Assembly (NCBI GenBank): GCA_944320815.1
Contig: CALUIZ010000008.1
Coordinates: 1-64,000 of the forward strand
From: an uncultured Phocaeicola sp.
Lineage (GTDB): Bacteria > Bacteroidota > Bacteroidia > Bacteroidales > Bacteroidaceae
DNA length: 64,000 bases
Direction: 5' to 3'
The notes under the pieces are model-generated. The model was not told the origin of the DNA and did not search any database. It saw only the letters and a program-made list of their open reading frames with translations. Shown here in pieces: positions 27,242 through 36,318 of this stretch (within the stretch, counting starts at the first letter, position 1; every line of letters begins with the position of its first letter). The translations under genes were made by a program, and so were the position numbers.

Positions 27242-27784
27242 ATGACGATGAATAAGATTGGCATATTCTGTTCCGCTTCCGACCTGATTGCTCCCATATA
27301 TAAGGAAAAGGCGGAGGAACTGGGCGCATGGCTTGGCCGGCATCACAAATGGCTGGTCTACGGCGGTTCGGATACGGGGCTGATGGATGCGGTGGCCCGC
27401 GCCGCAAAGCAGAACGGCTCGATGCTGATGGGAGTGGTCCCGACCAGACTTGAAGAGTCGGGGCGGGTCAGCGATTTGCTGGACGTGAACTTTCATGCCG
27501 TGAATCTGAGCGACAGGAAGGATCTGATGCTTCAGGAAGCGGACGTGATGGTTGCCCTGCCCGGAGGGATAGGTACGCTGGATGAGATATTCCATGTGGC
27601 GGCTTCGGCTTCAATCGGATATCACGATAAGAAAGTGATTCTTTACAATGTGGACGGATTCTGGAACGAAATCATCTGTTTCTTCGACAAGCTGGAGGAA
27701 CGGCATTTCGCCCATCGTCCGATAAGAAATTACATTCTGGTGGCCGACACCTTTGAAGAGCTGACCGGAATGCTTGACGAGTGA
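27242..27784 (+). CDS. LOG-family protein (TIGR00730; nucleoside 5'-monophosphate phosphoribohydrolase-like)
   Basis: A protein of 180 residues with the Rossmann-like fold of the LOG family. The hallmark PGGxGTxxE motif is PGGIGTLDE near residue 104, preceded by GGSDTGLMDAVARAA near residue 42. Family members release the base from AMP-like nucleotides, including cytokinin ribotides in plants; the bacterial role is uncertain. The start may be the ATG at 27242 or the one at 27248. The SIS-domain isomerase gene follows 98 bases later. Confidence 0.9.
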   Translation: MTMNKIGIFCSASDLIAPIYKEKAEELGAWLGRHHKWLVYGGSDTGLMDAVARAAKQNGSMLMGVVPTRLEESGRVSDLLDVNFHAVNLSDRKDLMLQEADVMVALPGGIGTLDEIFHVAASASIGYHDKKVILYNVDGFWNEIICFFDKLEERHFAHRPIRNYILVADTFEELTGMLDE

Positions 27785-27882
27785 CGATTTCTATGTGGGT
27801 GGAGGCTGCGGAGGAACCGGAGGTGGCGGAGTCCGGCCGACAGACTCCCTTTGTTGTATAAACTAATTATTTCTAGTAGCTT

Positions 27883-28488
27883 ATGATTGTATCTAATATC
27901 AAGGAGCTTTTGCAGCGCGAAGCGCAGGCGGTACTGGACATTCCCGTGACGGATGCCTATGAAAAGGCCGTGTCGCTGATTGTGGAGCAAGTGCATGAAA
28001 AAGGCGGAAAGTTGGTGACGAGCGGCATGGGAAAGGCCGGACAGATAGCCATGAACATTGCCACTACCTTTTGTTCGACGGGGATCCCGTCTGTCTTTCT
28101 GCATCCCAGCGAGGCACAGCATGGCGATTTGGGAATCTTGCAGAAAAATGATTTGCTGTTGCTGATTTCAAATTCCGGAAAGACCCGTGAGATAGTGGAG
28201 CTGACGGAACTTGCCGCGCGTCTGGACCCGTGTCTGAAGAAGATTGTCATCACGGGAAATCCTGAAAGTCCGTTGGCTCAGACTGCCGACATCTGTATCG
28301 CGACCGGCCATCCTGATGAAGTCTGTCTGCTGGGCATGACTCCCACCACCTCCACTACGGTGATGACCGTGATAGGGGATATTCTGGTGGTGGAGACGAT
28401 GCGCCGCACGGGATTCACTATCGAAGAATACAGCAAGCGGCATCATGGCGGCTATTTGGGAGAGCGTTCGCGCGAACTGAGCAAATAA
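27883..28488 (+). CDS. SIS-domain sugar-phosphate isomerase (KpsF/GutQ type, no CBS domains)
   Basis: The KpsF/KdsD family interconverts ribulose 5-phosphate and arabinose 5-phosphate, the first step towards Kdo. The protein has 201 residues and one SIS domain: TSGMGKAGQIAMNIATTFCSTG near residue 46, HPSEAQHGDLG near 73, and ISNSGKTREIVELT near 94. Enzymes such as E. coli KdsD have about 328 residues with two C-terminal CBS domains, which are missing here. The sequence ends cleanly (GGYLGERSRELSK) and is followed by a strong terminator, so this is the normal short form known from Bacteroides, not a truncation. Confidence 0.9.
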   Translation: MIVSNIKELLQREAQAVLDIPVTDAYEKAVSLIVEQVHEKGGKLVTSGMGKAGQIAMNIATTFCSTGIPSVFLHPSEAQHGDLGILQKNDLLLLISNSGKTREIVELTELAARLDPCLKKIVITGNPESPLAQTADICIATGHPDEVCLLGMTPTTSTTVMTVIGDILVVETMRRTGFTIEEYSKRHHGGYLGERSRELSK

Positions 28489-28520
28489 GGTGCCAGGAGG
28501 CCGTCTGAGGTCTTGACAGG

Positions 28521-28580
28521 GCTGCGGGGCACTCCGCATGAGACAATCACCGTCCCATGCGGAGTGCCCCGCAGCTTTTT
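28521..28580 (+). terminator. Strong intrinsic terminator
   Basis: A perfect 20-bp GC-rich stem (left arm 28521-28540, beginning GCTGCGGGGCACTCC; right arm 28556-28575) has a 15-base loop and is followed by five T. It closes the isomerase transcript. Confidence 0.92.
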
Positions 28581-28914
28581 GTGAAAATCCGTTCACTGTC
28601 TTAAAGATAATAAAAGGAAAATTTAGAGCTTTTTTGATAGCATTTGCGTTGTGATTAAATGTGAATTTTTGCTTTGCTGTGTCTTTTTGTCAAACGCTGT
28701 GATATGCCAATCTATCCCGATGTAACCTTGCTGAGACTTTTCTGCCTTTCATATTGTTGCTGTTTTGTTCTGTAAATTTACAATGTGTAGTTTATACACT
28801 ATGGCATTGAGTAAACTATTTTTGTTTACAAATTGACATATTTCTCATATTTTTCTTGTTTTTATTAAATATTGTCTTTACATTAGCCGCCGATTTAAAA
28901 TAATTTTTGAGTTT
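28581..28914. promoter_or_regulatory. AT-rich upstream region of the SusC operon
   Basis: There is no gene in these 334 bases. They hold a perfect 12-bp palindrome, TGTAAATTTACA (28771-28782), and an inverted repeat, GTAAAC/GTTTAC, with a 7-base spacer (28811-28829), both possible operators. No full TAnnTTTG box is seen; TATTTTTC at 28848 is the nearest. Confidence 0.4.
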
Positions 28915-31900
28915 ATGAGAATGAAAAGATGTTTAATTTTCTGTTTCTATCTGCTGATAGGGATAGGTTGGGTGATGGCTCAGTCCTCAAAAATTTCGGG
29001 TATAGTAATATCCGCTGAAGACAACGAGCCGATTGTGGGAGCCTCCATTCTGGTGGAAGGTACGACTACAGGTACAATTACAGACATTGACGGACGCTTT
29101 ACCCTGAATGTAGCCGAAGGCGCCAAGCTGCAAATCAGCTATATCGGTATGAAAAGCCAGACCGTCAAGGCAAGAAGAGATATGACCATCCGGATGGAAT
29201 CCGATTCTGAAGTGCTGGGTGAAGTGGTGGTAACCGGTATGCAGCGCATGGACAAGCGTCTGTTTACGGGTGCGGCCACCAAAATCGCCGGCGACGAGGC
29301 CAAGCTGGACGGTATTCCTGAAATCAGCCGTGCGCTGGAAGGACGTGCTGCCGGTGTGTCCGTGCAGAACGTGTCGGGTACGTTCGGTACTGCCCCGAAA
29401 ATCCGTGTGCGCGGTGCGACATCCATCTACGGCAGCTCCAAGCCTTTGTGGGTGGTCGACGGTGTAATCATGGAGGACGTGACGGAAGTGGATTCTGACG
29501 ACCTTTCTTCGGGTGATGCCGTGACGCTTATCAGTTCTGCCATTTCCGGTCTGAACGCCGACGACATCGAGAGCTTCCAGATTCTGAAGGACGGTTCTGC
29601 AACTTCTATCTACGGTGCGCGTGCGATGGCCGGTGTGATTGTCGTTACCACCAAGAAAGGTAAGGCCGGAACGAACAAGATCAGCTATACGGGCGAATTT
29701 ACAATGCGCATGAAGCCGAACTACCGCAACTTCAACATCATGAATTCGCAGCAGCAGATGGACGTGTACAAGACGATGGAGAGCAACGGATACCTGAACT
29801 TCTCCGACGTGTACCGCGCTTCCGACAGCGGTGTGTACGGAAAGATGTATCATCTGATCAATGACTACAACCCTTCTTCCGGATTCGGACTGGCCAACAC
29901 GCTGGATGCAAGAAACGCTTACCTGCGCCAGGCGGAATACCGCAACACGGACTGGTTCGACATCCTGTTCAACAACAGCGTGTCGCAGAACCATGCCATC
30001 AGTATGACGAGCGGTACGGAAAAGGCTTCCTACTATACTTCACTGAGTGTCATGAACGACCCGGGATGGACAAAACAGAGCAAGGTGCAGCGTTATACGG
30101 CCAACATCAACGCGACCTACAACATCTCTCCGCACCTGATCCTGAACCTGATCGGCAACGCTTCCTACCGTAAGCAGCGTGCTCCCGGTACGCTCAGCTC
30201 TACGCTGGACCCGGTGAGCGGCGAGGTGAGACGTGACTTCGACATCAACCCGTACTCGTATGCGCTGAACACGTCGCGTGCGCTCGACCCGAACGAATAC
30301 TACGTGCGCAACTATGCGCCGTTCAATATCCTGCATGAACTGGACAACAACTACATGGATCTGGATGTGGTCGACATGAAATATCAGGGTGAGCTGAGAT
30401 GGAAACCCATCAGAAAGGTGGAACTGGCGGCCCTCGGTGCCTACAAGTTCTCTACCACCACGCAGACACACAAGATTACGGACTATTCGAACCAGGCATG
30501 GGCATACCGGGCCATGGACGACGCCACCATGCGCGACGCGAACCCGTGGCTCTATACCGATCCGGACGTGGTGAACTCACTGCCGGTATCCGTACTGCCT
30601 GTGGGAGGTTTCTATCAGGACACCAAATATACGATGCGCAGCTATGACTTCCGCGCGACGGTAAGCTATAACGACACGTATTTCGACAACCATATCTTCA
30701 ACTTCTTCGGAGGTATGGAACTGAATGCAACCGACCGTAACCGCACATGGTTCAACGGCGTGGGCATGCAGTATGACATGGGTATGCTGCCCAACTACGA
30801 CTATCTGTTCTTCAAACAGGGCAAGGAAGAGAACAGCAGCTACTATACCGTAGGCAACACACGTACCCGCGACGTGGCTTTCTTCGGAACGGCCACCTAC
30901 TCTTACAAAGGGAAATATACGTTCAACGGAACTGTACGCTATGAAGGCTCCAACAAGCTGGGAAAGAGCCGCTCGGCCAGATGGCTCCCTACATGGAACC
31001 TGTCTGCCGCATGGAACATGCACGAGGAAAGCTGGTTCGAGAAGGCACAGCCTGCACTGTCCAACCTGACGCTGAAGGCTTCTTACTCACTGACTGCCGA
31101 CCGCGGTCCGGCCGACGTGTCCAACTCGCATGTGATCATACAGGCTTACAATCCTTACCGTCCGTTTGCCAGCGTGTCTGAATCGGGCCTGCAGATTACC
31201 GACCTCGAAAACAGCGAACTGACCTACGAAAAGAAGCATGAGCTGAACATCGGTGCCGAAATCGGCTTCCTGAACAACCGTATCAACATAGCGGCCGACT
31301 GGTACAAGCGTAACAACTACGACCTGATCGGTATCATCAACACAATGGGTGTGGGCGGTTCCACCAGCAAGTATGCCAATGTGGCAAGCATGAAGTCGCG
31401 CGGTTTCGAGCTGACGCTGTCAACGCGCAACATCGACATGAAGGATTTCAAGTGGAATACCGACTTCATCTTCTCGAAAGCGAAGAACGAGGTTACCGAA
31501 CTTGAATCCAACGCACGTGTCATCGACATGATTTCGGGTGTAGGTTTCGCATTGCAGGGCTATCCGGTGCGCTCCCTGTTCTCCTATGACTTCAAGGGAC
31601 TGAACGAAAAGGGTCTGCCGCAGATTGTGGACGAACAGAACAATGTGGTTTCAAGCGGTGCCACCATCAACTTCCAGGAACGCGACATGAAAGACCACCT
31701 TATCTATGAAGGTCCTACCGACCCGACCATCACGGGTAGTTTCGGAAACGTGTTCACCTACAAGAACTGGAAGCTGAACGTGTTCATCACTTATTCTTTC
31801 GGAAATGTAGTCCGTCTGGATCCGGTTTACTCGAACGAATATTCAGACCTAGATGCCACACCCAAGGAATTTGTCAACCGCTGGACGATTCCGGGCGACG

Positions 31901-32238
31901 AGAAGCTGACTACCGTTCCTGTCATCGCCGACAAACGTATGAACGAGCTGGATCCTTACCTGAGCCGCGTGTACAACGCCTACAACTATTCGAGCGACCG
32001 TATCGCCAAGGGTGACTTCATCCGCATGAAAGAGATTTCATTGAACTATGACTTCCCGAAAGAATGGGCGAACAAGATGAAGCTGAGCAACCTCTCGCTG
32101 AAACTTCAGGCCACCAACCTGTTCCTTATCTATGCCGACAAGAAGCTGAACGGACAGGATCCTGAATTCTTCAATACAGGCGGTGTGGCCGCTCCGGTCC
32201 CCAAACAGTTTACGCTTACTTTAAGATTAGGAATTTAA
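28915..32238 (+). CDS. SusC/RagA-family TonB-dependent outer membrane transporter
   Basis: A 1107-residue transporter that imports a substrate across the outer membrane using TonB energy. The signal peptide ends near WVMAQ (residue 23). Residues 25-105 form the carboxypeptidase-regulatory-like domain (GIVISAEDNEPIVGASILVE) typical of the SusC branch. A plug domain follows (GRAAGVSV, KIRVRGATSIYGS, LWVVDGVI, YGARAMAGVIVVTTKKG), then a 22-strand barrel ending in an aromatic-rich FTLTLRLGI. It is the first gene of an operon with a SusD lipoprotein (16 bases downstream), a zinc metallohydrolase and a DUF4302 lipoprotein. Confidence 0.97.
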   Translation: MRMKRCLIFCFYLLIGIGWVMAQSSKISGIVISAEDNEPIVGASILVEGTTTGTITDIDGRFTLNVAEGAKLQISYIGMKSQTVKARRDMTIRMESDSEVLGEVVVTGMQRMDKRLFTGAATKIAGDEAKLDGIPEISRALEGRAAGVSVQNVSGTFGTAPKIRVRGATSIYGSSKPLWVVDGVIMEDVTEVDSDDLSSGDAVTLISSAISGLNADDIESFQILKDGSATSIYGARAMAGVIVVTTKKGKAGTNKISYTGEFTMRMKPNYRNFNIMNSQQQMDVYKTMESNGYLNFSDVYRASDSGVYGKMYHLINDYNPSSGFGLANTLDARNAYLRQAEYRNTDWFDILFNNSVSQNHAISMTSGTEKASYYTSLSVMNDPGWTKQSKVQRYTANINATYNISPHLILNLIGNASYRKQRAPGTLSSTLDPVSGEVRRDFDINPYSYALNTSRALDPNEYYVRNYAPFNILHELDNNYMDLDVVDMKYQGELRWKPIRKVELAALGAYKFSTTTQTHKITDYSNQAWAYRAMDDATMRDANPWLYTDPDVVNSLPVSVLPVGGFYQDTKYTMRSYDFRATVSYNDTYFDNHIFNFFGGMELNATDRNRTWFNGVGMQYDMGMLPNYDYLFFKQGKEENSSYYTVGNTRTRDVAFFGTATYSYKGKYTFNGTVRYEGSNKLGKSRSARWLPTWNLSAAWNMHEESWFEKAQPALSNLTLKASYSLTADRGPADVSNSHVIIQAYNPYRPFASVSESGLQITDLENSELTYEKKHELNIGAEIGFLNNRINIAADWYKRNNYDLIGIINTMGVGGSTSKYANVASMKSRGFELTLSTRNIDMKDFKWNTDFIFSKAKNEVTELESNARVIDMISGVGFALQGYPVRSLFSYDFKGLNEKGLPQIVDEQNNVVSSGATINFQERDMKDHLIYEGPTDPTITGSFGNVFTYKNWKLNVFITYSFGNVVRLDPVYSNEYSDLDATPKEFVNRWTIPGDEKLTTVPVIADKRMNELDPYLSRVYNAYNYSSDRIAKGDFIRMKEISLNYDFPKEWANKMKLSNLSLKLQATNLFLIYADKKLNGQDPEFFNTGGVAAPVPKQFTLTLRLGI

Positions 32239-32254
32239 CAAAAACAAGAATCGT

Positions 32255-33823
32255 ATGAAGAAATATATATCATTGAGTATCATTGCGGCGGCCATGCTGG
32301 GATTTTCTTCGTGTGAAGACTTTCTGGACACGCTGCCCGACAACCGGGCCGAAGTAAACACGGAAGAAAAAATTACTTCGCTGCTGGTTTCGGCCTACCC
32401 GGGTGCCTATCCTGTAGCGATGTATGAGATAGCCTCAGACAATGCGGCCGACAACGGAGGCCTGTACGACGTGGAGACACAGGCAACCGAACAGGCCTAT
32501 CTGTGGCAGGACATTGATGCGGACACTGACCAGGACTGCCCGCAGGGACTTTGGGACGAATGCTATACGGCAATCGGAGCCGCCAACCAGGCACTGCAGT
32601 CAATTGAGGAGCTGGGAAGTCCCGAAAGTCTGAACCCGCAGAAAGGCGAGGCACTGATCTGCCGTGCCTATGCACATTTCATTCTGGCCAACACGTTCTG
32701 CATGGCTTATAATCCGAACACTGCCGACAAGGTATTGGGTATTCCTTACGCCACCGAGCCGGAAACGACGGTAAACCCTGCCTATACACGCGGTACATTG
32801 GCTGAAACCTATCAGAAAATTGACGCGGACATACAGGCCGCCCTTCCGCTGATAGATGACAATCTGTACACGGTGCCCAAATATCACTTCAACAAGAATG
32901 CAGCCTATGCCTTTGCAGCACGCTTCTACCTGTTCTATATACAGGAAGACAAGTCAAATTATGAAAAGGTTATCGAATATGCGAATAATGTTTTAGGCAG
33001 CAATGCACAGAAGTCATTACGCAATTACACTGACTTGACGGTTTATACAGACCCGGATAATATCGGCGATGCCTATATTGATGCCTCAAATCCGGCCAAC
33101 CTGCTGATTACTACCATTTATTCCTCATGGCCTTACATTTATGGCCCATGGTCAATAAATATGCGTTATGGAATGAACCGCAGCGTATGTGAGGGCGAAA
33201 CTTTTCTGGCAAATGCACCGTGGGGAACAGACATCGCTTTCCGCAGGATGATTTACAACCCGGAACAGAAAATCAATTTCCCCAAATACATGATGTATTT
33301 TGAGTACACGGACAAAGTTAACGGTATTGGTTACCGTCATGCCGTTATCGTACCTTTCTCTACCAATGAAACTTTGCTGTGCCGTGCAGAAGCTTATGTG
33401 ATGAAAGCACAGCCGGATTACGCCAGTGCTTTAGCCGACCTGAACAGTTGGGCATCCTGCATCACCATGTCAGGAACTTCAAGTCTCACAGAATCGCAGA
33501 TTGAAGATTTCTATAACGCCACCGACTATACTCCGGTTCCGTTGACTTCCGATGAAGATAGAACAGTGAAGAAGCAGCTGAATCCTATTTATCCTTTTGT
33601 GGATACAAAGCAGGAAAACTTCATCCACTGCATCCTGCATGCCCGCCGTATGGAATGCGTTCACGACGGTTCGCGCTGGCTGGACATCAAACGCTACAAC
33701 ATCGAGATTTCGCATAACCGCGAAGGATTGGATCCCGACGTGCTGAAAAAGGACGATTTGCGCCGGGCATTCCAGCTGCCGCAGGATGTAATCAACGCAG
33801 GCCTGGAAGCCAATCCGAGATAA
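32255..33823 (+). CDS. SusD/RagB-family surface lipoprotein
   Basis: The substrate-binding lid partner of the SusC transporter. It has 522 residues, with lipobox LGFSSC at about residue 21 followed by the acidic EDFLDT expected for surface export. TPR-like helices (CYTAIGAANQALQSIEEL; KGEALICRAYAHFILANTF) and a C-terminal RMECVHDGSRWLDIKRYN are SusD features. It starts 16 bases after susC. The ligand cannot be read from the sequence. Confidence 0.96.
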   Translation: MKKYISLSIIAAAMLGFSSCEDFLDTLPDNRAEVNTEEKITSLLVSAYPGAYPVAMYEIASDNAADNGGLYDVETQATEQAYLWQDIDADTDQDCPQGLWDECYTAIGAANQALQSIEELGSPESLNPQKGEALICRAYAHFILANTFCMAYNPNTADKVLGIPYATEPETTVNPAYTRGTLAETYQKIDADIQAALPLIDDNLYTVPKYHFNKNAAYAFAARFYLFYIQEDKSNYEKVIEYANNVLGSNAQKSLRNYTDLTVYTDPDNIGDAYIDASNPANLLITTIYSSWPYIYGPWSINMRYGMNRSVCEGETFLANAPWGTDIAFRRMIYNPEQKINFPKYMMYFEYTDKVNGIGYRHAVIVPFSTNETLLCRAEAYVMKAQPDYASALADLNSWASCITMSGTSSLTESQIEDFYNATDYTPVPLTSDEDRTVKKQLNPIYPFVDTKQENFIHCILHARRMECVHDGSRWLDIKRYNIEISHNREGLDPDVLKKDDLRRAFQLPQDVINAGLEANPR

Positions 33824-33847
33824 ACACCATTTTAAAACTTGTGCATT

Positions 33848-34747
33848 ATGAAGATTATAAGAACATTAATCATAGCAGCCGTATTGGGAGCAGGGTTCAC
33901 CTCTTGCAGCGAGGACGACCTTAATCCGACGAGTATCTTTGACAATACCACCGAGCCTGTACAGAACGAGTTCGACCAATGGATCTGGAAAAACTATACC
34001 GAACCTTACAACATTGAGCTGAAGTACCGTTTCGACGACAAGGAGTCGGACATGAACTACAACGTCATTCCGGCCGACTACAACAAGTCTATCGCATTGG
34101 CCAAACTGGTGAAATATCTCTGGATGGAAGTATATGAGAAACTGGCAGGAAAAGAGTTCCTCTGCACTTATTGTCCTAAAATCTTTCACTTTGTAGGTTC
34201 GCCCGAATATGAAAAGTCTGGAGGATCCATGGTGCTCGGTACAGCTGAAGGCGGTCTGAAAATCACACTGTTCAATGTGAACGCATTGAATGTAAGCAGC
34301 CTGGATCCGGAGATACTGAATGAATGGTATTTCAAGACCATGCACCATGAGTTCTCCCATATCCTGCATCAGACCAAAAACTATTCAACCGAGTTCAACA
34401 ACATCACAGCCGGAAAGTATTATGGCGCAGGCTGGGTGAATATCGACGACGCGACAGCCCGTCTGGATGGATTTGTAACTGCCTACGCGTCAAGCGCAGT
34501 CGATGAAGACTTTGTAGAGACCATCGCCAACTACATCGTGAAGTCGGATGCCGAATGGCAGCAGATTCTGAATGACGCTGTAGGCCCCGACGGCGACACC
34601 AGCGGACGTGATGCGATTCTTCAGAAACTGGAGATGGTGACAGAATACCTGGCCAATTCATGGGGGCTTGACATTCAGGCCATCCACGAAGAGGTGCAGG
34701 AGCGTCAGACACATATTGATGAATTAGATTTGGTAACATTAGACTAA
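33848..34747 (+). CDS. Substrate import-associated zinc metallohydrolase lipoprotein
   Basis: A 299-residue lipoprotein (lipobox GAGFTSC, acidic residues after it). A gluzincin motif HExxH is seen as HEFSH near residue 167 in the context FKTMHHEFSHILHQ, with a further Glu in DFVETIANYI that could be the third ligand. The family is known for sitting beside SusC/SusD pairs. The start at 33848 (MKIIRTLIIA) is chosen because the frame upstream offers only a TTG. It lies 24 bases after susD and 12 bases before the DUF4302 gene, so all four genes are one operon. A peptide or protein substrate for the system is plausible. Confidence 0.88.
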   Translation: MKIIRTLIIAAVLGAGFTSCSEDDLNPTSIFDNTTEPVQNEFDQWIWKNYTEPYNIELKYRFDDKESDMNYNVIPADYNKSIALAKLVKYLWMEVYEKLAGKEFLCTYCPKIFHFVGSPEYEKSGGSMVLGTAEGGLKITLFNVNALNVSSLDPEILNEWYFKTMHHEFSHILHQTKNYSTEFNNITAGKYYGAGWVNIDDATARLDGFVTAYASSAVDEDFVETIANYIVKSDAEWQQILNDAVGPDGDTSGRDAILQKLEMVTEYLANSWGLDIQAIHEEVQERQTHIDELDLVTLD

Positions 34748-34759
34748 AAGAAACAGGAT

Positions 34760-36067
34760 ATGAAACGATTTTTATATATACTGACGGCGGTTTGCATGTG
34801 CTGTCTGACAGCCTGTACGCCGGAAGAAGATGAAATCTTCGGCCAGACTTCGGCACAGAGAGTCAACGAGAAGATAGCAGAAAATCTGGAGATACTTACA
34901 GGTGCCGCCAACGGATGGCTCATGGAGTATTATCCTTCGAGCGCACAGAGCTACGGAGGATACAATGTACTGGTGAAATTCACTGAAGACGGACACGCGA
35001 CAGTGGCGGCGGATATCGTCAACTCTCCTGCGGCCACTTCCACCAGCACGTTCCGCCTGAAGGAACAGGCCGGCCCGACACTGACATTCGACACGCTGAA
35101 CGAGATTTTCCATATCTTCTCAGACCCGAACAACAGCCTCGGAATCGGGAATGTAGGTCTCGGCATGGAAGGTGACTTTGAATTCAACATCATGTCCGCC
35201 ACTTCCGAAGAAGTGGTGATGAGGGGCACAAAGACGGAGAATACGATTGTGATGACTCCCATGCCGGAAGATGTTTCATGGGAAAGCTATCTGACGCAGA
35301 TACAGCAGATAGAAACCGCAAGCAATGAGTATTCATTGTATAAGATTACATTGGACGGGGTGGAATATTCGTTGTCACGCACTTACCGTACGCTTTCGGT
35401 AACCCATGTGGAAGACGGTGAAAACGTTACTGAAACATTCTCATACATCCAGACTCCCGATTCATGGAAGTTCTATTCTCCGCTGACTTTGGGCGACAAG
35501 ACATTCGGCGAGTTGATTTACGATGAATCGACCGGATGCTACGGAGCACCCGACGGTGCCTTCGTGATGGAGAATGTGGTTCCGCCGTTGAACCAGGCAT
35601 TTGTTGAGGGATTGTGGTATGTAGCCTACAGCCGATTGGGAAGCTACACACAGCTGTATTTTGATCAGGTGAAGGATTTGTATGCTACGGATCCGAATCT
35701 GACAGGAGAACAGCTTTATTTCCTTGCTATGGGTACTGATGGCGGTTACTTCGGTGTTCATTTCGGAAGTGCAGTGATGGCCGCAGGAAGTTATTATGCA
35801 GGCAAATTGTACTATAATTATTTATTTGAAGGCGATGACGTGATTACGATGCAGTTTGCAATGAGTGGAGATAGCAATGGAATTTTCTATCATAATGTAG
35901 GATTTGATTATCTGCTGATGCCTTTCGGTTATTCATCTCCTGTCACATTTAAAGTGACGGCTGACAATGCCGGTTCTCCAACAGTCATTACACTGACGGA
36001 CCAGGACAATCCGAGCAATGTAATCACATTGACAAAAGAACCGGTATATTTCCCGTTCGAGTATTAA
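34760..36067 (+). CDS. DUF4302-family lipoprotein
   Basis: A 435-residue lipoprotein (lipobox CCLTAC, then TPEEDE). The N-terminal half carries the DUF4302 pattern AQRVNEKIAENLEILTGAAN...GWLMEYYP. The C-terminal half is beta-rich. The family has no known function but recurs next to SusC, SusD and zinc metallohydrolase genes, so it is probably an accessory binding protein at the cell surface. A terminator follows 60 bases after the stop. Confidence 0.88.
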   Translation: MKRFLYILTAVCMCCLTACTPEEDEIFGQTSAQRVNEKIAENLEILTGAANGWLMEYYPSSAQSYGGYNVLVKFTEDGHATVAADIVNSPAATSTSTFRLKEQAGPTLTFDTLNEIFHIFSDPNNSLGIGNVGLGMEGDFEFNIMSATSEEVVMRGTKTENTIVMTPMPEDVSWESYLTQIQQIETASNEYSLYKITLDGVEYSLSRTYRTLSVTHVEDGENVTETFSYIQTPDSWKFYSPLTLGDKTFGELIYDESTGCYGAPDGAFVMENVVPPLNQAFVEGLWYVAYSRLGSYTQLYFDQVKDLYATDPNLTGEQLYFLAMGTDGGYFGVHFGSAVMAAGSYYAGKLYYNYLFEGDDVITMQFAMSGDSNGIFYHNVGFDYLLMPFGYSSPVTFKVTADNAGSPTVITLTDQDNPSNVITLTKEPVYFPFEY

Positions 36068-36129
36068 AAATGGAAGTTAAGCATCAATTTTTATAACCTC
36101 TCTAAAAGTTTAACTTTATAAACTTTGGG

Positions 36130-36165
36130 CGCAGTCGGTTTTGTGAAAAACTGGCTGCGTTTTTT
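36130..36165 (+). terminator. Terminator of the SusC/SusD operon
   Basis: CGCAG and GTTTT pair with AAAAC and CTGCG (bulged in the middle, loop GTGA), followed by six T at 36160-36165. Confidence 0.8.
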
Positions 36166-36318
36166 ATTTGTCGGACACGAAATGTGTATTCTAAGTTGAG
36201 TGGGAATGGATTCTTTTTCAGGACATAGCCGTATGGCGAAAAGGAAAAAGAAAGCGGGAAGAAAAACAAGACACTTTTCTTCCCGCTCACTTTTAAGTGT
36301 ATGATATCGCCCTGAACG

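Noticed and set aside
27883-28488. Truncated KdsD gene (no CBS domains)
   Set aside because: It ends cleanly, is followed by a strong terminator, and short SIS-only forms are normal in Bacteroides.
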